11,351 nucleotides of DNA from SLQH01 sp964612995 (lineage in GTDB: Bacteria > Planctomycetota > UBA11346), in assembly GCA_964612995.1 (NCBI GenBank), contig CAZTGE010000135.1:1-11351 (forward strand), given 5' to 3'. Shown one piece after another: positions 6,839 to 11,351 of this stretch; positions within the stretch are counted from its first letter, which is position 1; each line of letters opens with the position of its first letter. The notes under the pieces are model-generated. The model was given only the letters and a program-made list of their open reading frames with translations. It was not told where the DNA came from and searched no databases. Both the position numbers and the translations under genes were made by a program.

Positions 6839-7099
6839 CGCGTTCCGCTCAATTTACAGGTAATATCCGATGCGCCGCGTTTGACAGCTGCACAGCACAA
6901 CGCAGGCACTGCATCGCACGCTGACTGTCGACTGCGACCGACACCCCGAGCCACCGCCGCATCCGGCCCAGCCGCGCGCATCCCGCCTGCCTCGATCGCG
7001 TCACCTTCATGTCTCATTCGCGTCTGCAGCGTCGCGGCAGCGAGCAATCGAGACGCGAAGGCCAACACTTCTCGCCGCCTGTGGTAGAACTTCCTCCCG

Positions 7100-8173
7100 A
7101 TGATCGAGCCCACCGACCCTGAGCCCCGAGCCGACGACCGCTTCGCATCGAGCGCCGTCCCTGCATGCGAACCCACGCCACCGTCGCCCGTGGTCGTCGA
7201 CTCCGCCGCTTCGCTCTCCTTCGACCTCGCTCCGAGTCCCGGCGACACCGCGCCGCCGCTGCTCGCATCCGGCGCCCGCATCGCCCATTACGACATCGGC
7301 CACCGCATCGCCCGCGGCGCCATGGGCGAGGTCTACGCTGCACACCAGCAGACGCTCGACCGGCCGGTCGCGGTCAAGATCCTTCTGCCCGAACTCGCCG
7401 AACAGGTGCCCGAGCTCGCCGCACAGTTCCTCCACGAAGCCTGCGCCGCCGCCCGCCTCGACCATCCCAACGTGATCATGGTGCACGACTCCGGCACCGC
7501 GGCGTATGGCGGGACCACGCTGCACTGGTTCGCGATGGAACTGGTCGAAGGCTACAACCTCAAGCGCCTGCTCGAAGACGAGGGCCCCCTGCCCGCCGAC
7601 CGGGTACGCGGGATCATGCATGCGATCGCTGGGGCCTTGAGCCACGCTGCTGCGCGCGGCATGGTCCACCGCGACATCAAACCCGACAACATCATGCTCA
7701 CCGCCGGCGGCACCGTCAAACTGACCGACTTCGGCCTGGTCCTGTGGGAAGCCCTCGACGGCGAGACCCCCCTCGCCGACCGCTGGGTCGGCACCCCGCG
7801 CTACATCAGCCCGGAACAGATCCTGCGCCGCCCGACCGACGTGCGCAGCGATCTCTACAGCCTCGGCGCCACCGCCTACCACCTGCTCCTCGGCCGACCG
7901 CCCTTCGTTGCCGATGACCGCAAGAGCATCCTCCAGGCGCATCTCGAAGCCGAACCCGAGGATCCCCGTCACGAACTCGACCCAGCCGGGCAGGCCCTCG
8001 CCGCGGTCATCCTGCGCCTGCTGCGCAAACAGCCCGCGAAGCGCTACCCAGACGCCGAGAGCCTGCTCACCGAACTCGACCGGCTCGATGCGCTCACCGC
8101 GCACGACGGCACCGGGACCACGCGCACCAGCGCACGCCACCGCGTGCGCCGCCGGGGGCGCCGACGGCGATAG
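7100..8173 (+). CDS. Soluble Ser/Thr protein kinase (Hanks type)
   Basis: This 357-residue eukaryotic-like kinase phosphorylates proteins on Ser/Thr. Residues 1-60 are an acidic then Pro/Ala-rich extension. The catalytic domain spans about 65-330 and keeps the key residues: glycine loop IARGAMGEV (70-78), Lys93 in VAVK, Glu113, HRDIKPDN (190-197) with Asp192, the DFG of TDFGLV at 210-212, GTPRYISPEQ (231-240) and DLYSLGATAYHLLLGRPPF. It should therefore be active. Unlike many bacterial kinases of this class it has no membrane helix and no PASTA or other sensor domain. It ends in a very basic tail (HRVRRRGRRRR) that might bind nucleic acid or acidic partners. The ATG at 7100 has no clear ribosome site; TAGAAC at 7085-7090 looks like a -10 box and would place transcription start close to the ATG. 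The 261-bp gap before it shows no gene. No substrate or partner is evident from neighbours. Confidence 0.93.
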   Translation: MIEPTDPEPRADDRFASSAVPACEPTPPSPVVVDSAASLSFDLAPSPGDTAPPLLASGARIAHYDIGHRIARGAMGEVYAAHQQTLDRPVAVKILLPELAEQVPELAAQFLHEACAAARLDHPNVIMVHDSGTAAYGGTTLHWFAMELVEGYNLKRLLEDEGPLPADRVRGIMHAIAGALSHAAARGMVHRDIKPDNIMLTAGGTVKLTDFGLVLWEALDGETPLADRWVGTPRYISPEQILRRPTDVRSDLYSLGATAYHLLLGRPPFVADDRKSILQAHLEAEPEDPRHELDPAGQALAAVILRLLRKQPAKRYPDAESLLTELDRLDALTAHDGTGTTRTSARHRVRRRGRRRR

Positions 8174-8224
8174 GGCACGGCCCAGCGCGCCGCCGCGAGA
8201 CTGCAGCCCGAGGCACGGAAGCCG

Positions 8225-8257
8225 GTCGCGAGCACGCGAGCCGAGTGAGCACGCGAC
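8225..8257. repeat. Inverted and direct repeats between convergent genes
   Basis: In the 150-bp gap between the kinase and hrpB stops, gtcgcg (8225-8230) is complementary to cgcgac (8252-8257). Overlapping them is a 10-bp direct repeat, gagcacgcga, at 8230-8239 and 8247-8256. The stem is short and its loop is long, with aattt following on the plus strand. It may contribute to termination of one or both converging genes, but it is not a convincing terminator. Confidence 0.25.
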
Positions 8258-8323
8258 AATTTCCAATGTGCATCCCGCCGGGGTCGGCGCCGGGCAGCTG
8301 CAGCGATGGTGCGACGACCGGCC

Positions 8324-10891
8324 CTACCCGTCACGCTTGCGCCCGGGCCGTGCACGCGGCTCGGCTGCCAGCGGGTCCTCCGGCCAGGCGTGCTTGGGAT
8401 AGCGTCCACGCAGCTCCTTGCGCACACTCGGGTAGGTGTTGGCCCAGAAGCTGGCCAGGTCGTCGGTCACCTGGGCCGGACGTTGGTTGGGTGCGAGCAG
8501 ATGCAGCAGCACCGCTTCGCGCCCGAGAGCGATGCGCGGGGTCTCGCGCGCACCGAACAGCTCCTGGATCCGCACCGCCAGCACCGGCCGCTCACCGGAA
8601 TAATCGACCCGGATCCGTGAACCGGAGCTCACAGCGATCCGCTCGGGCGCCCACTCGTCGAGCATCTGACGTTCGCGCCAGGCGAGCTGTCCCTGCAACA
8701 GCGGCAGCGGGTCGTTGCGAGCGAGATCCGATCGCGCGCGCGCATCGGCACACCAGGCGGCGAGCACCGCCTCGCGCTGGGCTGCACTCAACGGGGCCAG
8801 CGGTGCGTCTGCGCGCGCGGCGAGCCAGTCCCAGCGCCGGAGGAATGCGGCCGCGGCGGAGTGCTCGGCGATCAGCGCGTCCCACTCCGGGGCGAGCGCC
8901 GCGGCCAGGCAGGCGGCCACCGAGGCGGGATCCGCCGCCACCCCGGCGCGATAGTCGATGACCAGATCACGATAGCGATGGACCCGAGCACACTCCACCC
9001 GGCCCTTCTCGCTGACATAGCGCAACTGGTCCTCCTGGCGCAGCGCCTCCGGGAACAGCTCTTCGAGCAGCGCGCGCTCGATCTCGCAACCCTGCTGCAG
9101 CACCCGCCGCCGCGCCCCACGACCACCGAAGCCCTGAACCCGATACGCGACCACCAGCCGACCCGTCTCCCGCCGGTCGGCGACATGCAGCGCACTGCCC
9201 GGTTCGATCCGCACCTTGATTCCACCGACCAGGGTCAGGCTGTTGGGGTCGTTGGCCGAACGGATGCCCACCCGGTCGGGGTAGGCGGCCACCAACAATC
9301 GCGGCATCACCGCTTCGGGCTCGGTCGCCTGCGTCGGCAGATCGCCGAACAATCGTCGTGCGGCGCGCGCGATCTGATCGGCGGCCGCGTCGATCCGACG
9401 CGCCGCGCCGGTATCGATGCCTTGCTCGCGCAGGTAATGGGCAAAGCCGCAGGCACGGCAGCGCGCAAGAGCGTCGATCCGGTCGAGACAGTCCGCTGGC
9501 CCGGGGACCGCTGGCGGATCACCGCGACGCCATGGTGGCCGCAGATCGCGCTCTGCGAGCACCGCCGCCACATCGGCGCCGAGTGGCCCGGCTCCGCTGC
9601 TCGCCGCCTCGGCCATCAGCCGAGCGATCCGCGGGTGCAGCGGCAATCCGGCGAGAAACCCGCCGCGTTCGCTCAACCCGGCGAAGGGGCGTGCCGTGAA
9701 GCCCAGCTCGCTCAACAACTCCTCGGCCCCGGCCAGGCGCTCGGCCTCCGGCGGCTCGAACCAGGGGAAGCCACGGCTGTCGCCGCCATGCAACGCCTTT
9801 ACCATCAACACCGCCGGCGTCACGTCGCAGCGCCGCAACTCCGGATCGAGCGCCGGGGGGCGCCGCGCGTCGGCGCTGCGGGACCACAGGCGATAGCAGC
9901 GCCCCGGAGCGGTGCGCCCGGCACGGCCAGCACGCTGGGCAGCGGAAAAGCCGCTGATCGCCTCGAGCCGCAACTCATCCAGACCCGCGTCCGGATCGAA
10001 GCGCGCAACGCGCGCCAGGCCGGAGTCGATCACCGTGCGCACGCCCTCGATCGTCAGCGAGGTCTCGGCCACGTTGGTCGCCAATACCACCTTCTGCCCG
10101 CCGCTCGCTGCCACCGCCCGGGCCTGGGCCTCCGGAGCGAGCGAGCCGTGCAGGGGCACTACCTGCAGGCCAGGCGCGCTGCCGATCAGCCGCAGACAGG
10201 TCTCGATCTCGCCGACACCGGGCAGGAACACCAGCACGTCACCGCAATCCTCGCGCGCCAGGGCCTCGTCGAGCACACGCACCACGTGGTCGCCGAGCCG
10301 CTCGCGCGAGCGCGGCGGACGCATCACCGTCTGCACCGGATGTGGCGTACCGCCGGCCTCGATCACCGGCGCAGCGTCCAGAAAGGCCGCCACCGGGGCC
10401 GGATCCATCGTCGCCGACATCACCACCAGCTTGAGGTCCGGGCGCACCGTGCGCCGCAACTCGCGCAGCCAGGCCAGCGCCAGATCGACGTGCATGCTAC
10501 GCTCGTGGAACTCGTCGAGCACCACCGCACCGACTCCCTCGAGATAGGGATCGCGCTGCAACTGCCGTGTCAACGTGCCCTCGGTCTGCACCCACAGCCG
10601 GGTATCCGCCCCGCCACGGGTCTCGAAGCGGATGCGGTAGCCGATCTGCGCGCCGAGCTCCCAACCATGCTCGGCCGCGATCCGCCGCGCCAACCCGGTC
10701 GCCGCCACCCGCCGCGGCTGCAACAGATAGACCTGCGGATGCTCCGGATCCAACAGACGCGGATCGAGCAAAGCCGGCGGAATCCGCGTCGACTTGCCCG
10801 CCCCCGGCGGCGCAGTGAGCACACAGGCACCAACTGATCCCAATGCCCCAAACACCTCGGACACCACACCATCGATCGGCAACGAACGCAT
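8324..10891 (-). CDS. hrpB: ATP-dependent helicase HrpB
   Basis: This 855-residue DEAH-family superfamily 2 helicase carries (numbered from ATG 10891) Walker A APPGAGKST at 27-35, the DEFH box at 126-129, SAT at 159-161, LATNVAETSLTI at 270-281 and motif VI QRAGRAGR at 319-326. The HrpB-specific C-terminus is clear: EALRQEDQLRYVSEKGRV, and near the end QVTDDLASFWANTYPSVRKELRGRYPKHAWPEDP, followed by a basic tail. Length is slightly above the usual ~820. Its cellular role is poorly defined; RNA remodelling is expected from the family. I prefer ATG 10891 (MRSLPIDGVV fits the family N-terminus) over the in-frame GTG two codons earlier at 10897; neither has a strong ribosome site. It is convergent with the kinase gene. 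Copy B of the mobile repeat lies 55 bp upstream, so the promoter is either in that short gap or within or beyond the repeat. Confidence 0.95.
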   Translation of the reverse strand: MRSLPIDGVVSEVFGALGSVGACVLTAPPGAGKSTRIPPALLDPRLLDPEHPQVYLLQPRRVAATGLARRIAAEHGWELGAQIGYRIRFETRGGADTRLWVQTEGTLTRQLQRDPYLEGVGAVVLDEFHERSMHVDLALAWLRELRRTVRPDLKLVVMSATMDPAPVAAFLDAAPVIEAGGTPHPVQTVMRPPRSRERLGDHVVRVLDEALAREDCGDVLVFLPGVGEIETCLRLIGSAPGLQVVPLHGSLAPEAQARAVAASGGQKVVLATNVAETSLTIEGVRTVIDSGLARVARFDPDAGLDELRLEAISGFSAAQRAGRAGRTAPGRCYRLWSRSADARRPPALDPELRRCDVTPAVLMVKALHGGDSRGFPWFEPPEAERLAGAEELLSELGFTARPFAGLSERGGFLAGLPLHPRIARLMAEAASSGAGPLGADVAAVLAERDLRPPWRRGDPPAVPGPADCLDRIDALARCRACGFAHYLREQGIDTGAARRIDAAADQIARAARRLFGDLPTQATEPEAVMPRLLVAAYPDRVGIRSANDPNSLTLVGGIKVRIEPGSALHVADRRETGRLVVAYRVQGFGGRGARRRVLQQGCEIERALLEELFPEALRQEDQLRYVSEKGRVECARVHRYRDLVIDYRAGVAADPASVAACLAAALAPEWDALIAEHSAAAAFLRRWDWLAARADAPLAPLSAAQREAVLAAWCADARARSDLARNDPLPLLQGQLAWRERQMLDEWAPERIAVSSGSRIRVDYSGERPVLAVRIQELFGARETPRIALGREAVLLHLLAPNQRPAQVTDDLASFWANTYPSVRKELRGRYPKHAWPEDPLAAEPRARPGRKRDG

Positions 10892-10937
10892 CGCCACCGA
10901 TCATCACGCCCACAGCCCCAGCTCAAGGCCACACCCC

Positions 10938-10946
10938 CACCGGCCC
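10938..10946. repeat. Left 9-bp flanking duplication of repeat copy B
   Basis: The sequence caccggccc directly precedes the left terminal repeat of copy B and recurs directly after the right one (11109-11117). This is what a target-site duplication made on insertion looks like. The identity continues seven more bases (cagggcg) because the element end resembles the DNA to the right, which leaves the exact boundary slightly ambiguous. Confidence 0.55.
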
Positions 10947-11108
10947 CAGGGCGACTCAATGCTCACAAATGAGAGCCATGCCTCGCCTCCGCCTGCGTCA
11001 CTATGGCCCAAGCACCAAAGAGAGCCGGGCGGTTTGACGCAGGTGAGGCTACGCAAGGCATGCCGACCTGGGGATCGGCGCTCCCGGGGCGAGCTTTGAG
11101 TCGCCCTG
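10947..11108. mobile_element. Palindromic MITE-like repeat, copy B
   Basis: This 162-bp element is in the same orientation as copy A. The right terminal repeat is identical to that of copy A; the left one differs at two of 20 positions (cagggcgactcaatgctcac). By hand alignment there are about 13 substitutions and one single-base deletion against copy A, and the internal inverted arms (10983-11000 and from 11035) are less perfect. The flanking 9-bp duplication supports insertion as a unit. No protein-coding capacity is credible: the minus-strand translation CVKPPGSLWCLG, shared by both copies, is probably a by-product of the conserved DNA. The position just upstream of hrpB may affect its expression. 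Confidence 0.72.
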
Positions 11109-11264
11109 CACCGGCCCCAGGGCGGGAGAATCGACGCGCTCACGCAGCGCGATAGCGCCTGCGAGGACGGCCGCGAGCAACAGAGCCAGCGCCGACCACA
11201 TCAGCGGGCCACCGAGCACGACCGCTGCCAGCGGCACGCAGGCCGATCTTGGGATTCGCCGCAA
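11049..11264 (-). CDS. Possible small membrane protein truncated by the repeat
   Basis: A minus-strand frame ends at 11049 inside repeat copy B. Taken from a TTG at 11264 it gives 71 residues, with one long hydrophobic stretch (VPLAAVVLGGPLMW, then ALALLLAAVLAGAIAL) and then RERVDSPALGPVQ. The last 20 or so residues are encoded by the repeat. Codon use is typical of the neighbouring genes from about 11240 leftward but poor to the right, although the frame stays open to the window edge, so the start could also be GTG 11237 or lie outside. It may be a membrane-protein gene whose original 3' end was replaced by insertion of the repeat, or just a chance open frame. I do not recognise a family. 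Confidence 0.3.
   Translation of the reverse strand: MRRIPRSACVPLAAVVLGGPLMWSALALLLAAVLAGAIALRERVDSPALGPVQGDSKLAPGAPIPRSACLA
11109..11117. repeat. Right 9-bp flanking duplication of repeat copy B
   Basis: This is the second copy of caccggccc, immediately after the right terminal repeat; it pairs with 10938-10946 as a candidate target-site duplication. Confidence 0.55.
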
Positions 11265-11284
11265 TGAGGCTTCCTTCAGAGCCC

Positions 11285-11307
11285 CCGCCGGCCTTATCGA
11301 CCGGCGG
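11285..11307. repeat. Inverted repeat ccgccgg/ccggcgg
   Basis: Seven-base perfect arms at 11285-11291 and 11301-11307 enclose a nine-base loop. It overlaps the 14-base stretch agcccccgccggcc (11280-11293) that is also found beside repeat copy A at 3318-3331. No T-run follows on either strand. It may be part of a second small repeat type or a weak hairpin; the remaining bases to the window edge show nothing else I can support. Confidence 0.35.
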
Positions 11308-11351
11308 AAGAGAGCCAGGAACTTGCGCCAGGTGCCACTGCGTCCTTTTGC

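Noticed and set aside
8861..10837. A 658-codon plus-strand frame opposite hrpB
   Set aside because: hrpB motifs run continuously on the other strand; this frame is Gln/Arg/His-rich antisense translation.
10904..11143. Small proteins encoded by the repeats (CVKPPGSLWCLG translation)
   Set aside because: The shared peptide follows from conserved palindromic DNA; there is no ribosome site and the frames differ at their ends.
1..11351. CRISPR array, tRNA or rRNA genes
   Set aside because: I saw no regularly spaced repeats and no recognisable RNA gene on either strand, judged by eye only.

Overview
The window is about 11.3 kb of very GC-rich bacterial DNA, densely coding, with strong G/C preference at third codon positions. 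It holds six confident protein genes, one likely small membrane-protein gene, two weak partial or small reading frames at the window edges, and two copies of a ~162-bp palindromic repeat that looks like a non-autonomous mobile element. The organism cannot be fixed from this sequence. NikR, HypF and HrpB together fit a proteobacterium (for example a Chromatiales-like gammaproteobacterium). The iduronate-sulfatase-like protein and the secreted beta-helix protein are of types I associate with Planctomycetes/Verrucomicrobia-type genomes, so that origin, or transfer from it, stays open.

Left part (1-3210): a nickel/hydrogenase module. nikR, the nickel-responsive repressor, is on the minus strand and overlaps by one base a 79-residue two-helix membrane protein. 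hypF, the carbamoyltransferase that starts cyanide-ligand synthesis for NiFe hydrogenases, is divergent on the plus strand. The ~100-bp gap between them carries a two-copy direct repeat two helical turns apart, a candidate operator. No hydrogenase structural gene is in view.

Middle (3211-8173): a 355-bp gene-free gap holds repeat copy A. It is followed by a cytoplasmic iduronate-2-sulfatase-like sulfatase with an unusual CGASR active-site motif, then a secreted protein with an N-terminal beta-helix and a C-terminal helical region built on a repeated LRxF-x3-W motif, then a soluble Ser/Thr protein kinase with a basic tail. All read rightward. The sulfatase and beta-helix genes, 105 bp apart, may work together on a sulfated carbohydrate; that is inference.

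Right part (8174-11351): the helicase gene hrpB runs leftward, convergent with the kinase. Repeat copy B lies 55 bp upstream of its start, flanked by a perfect 9-bp direct duplication. Beyond it is a short hydrophobic minus-strand reading frame whose last third is encoded by the repeat itself. The most noteworthy items are the repeat pair, the C-terminal repeat region of the beta-helix protein, and the nikR/hypF intergenic repeats.
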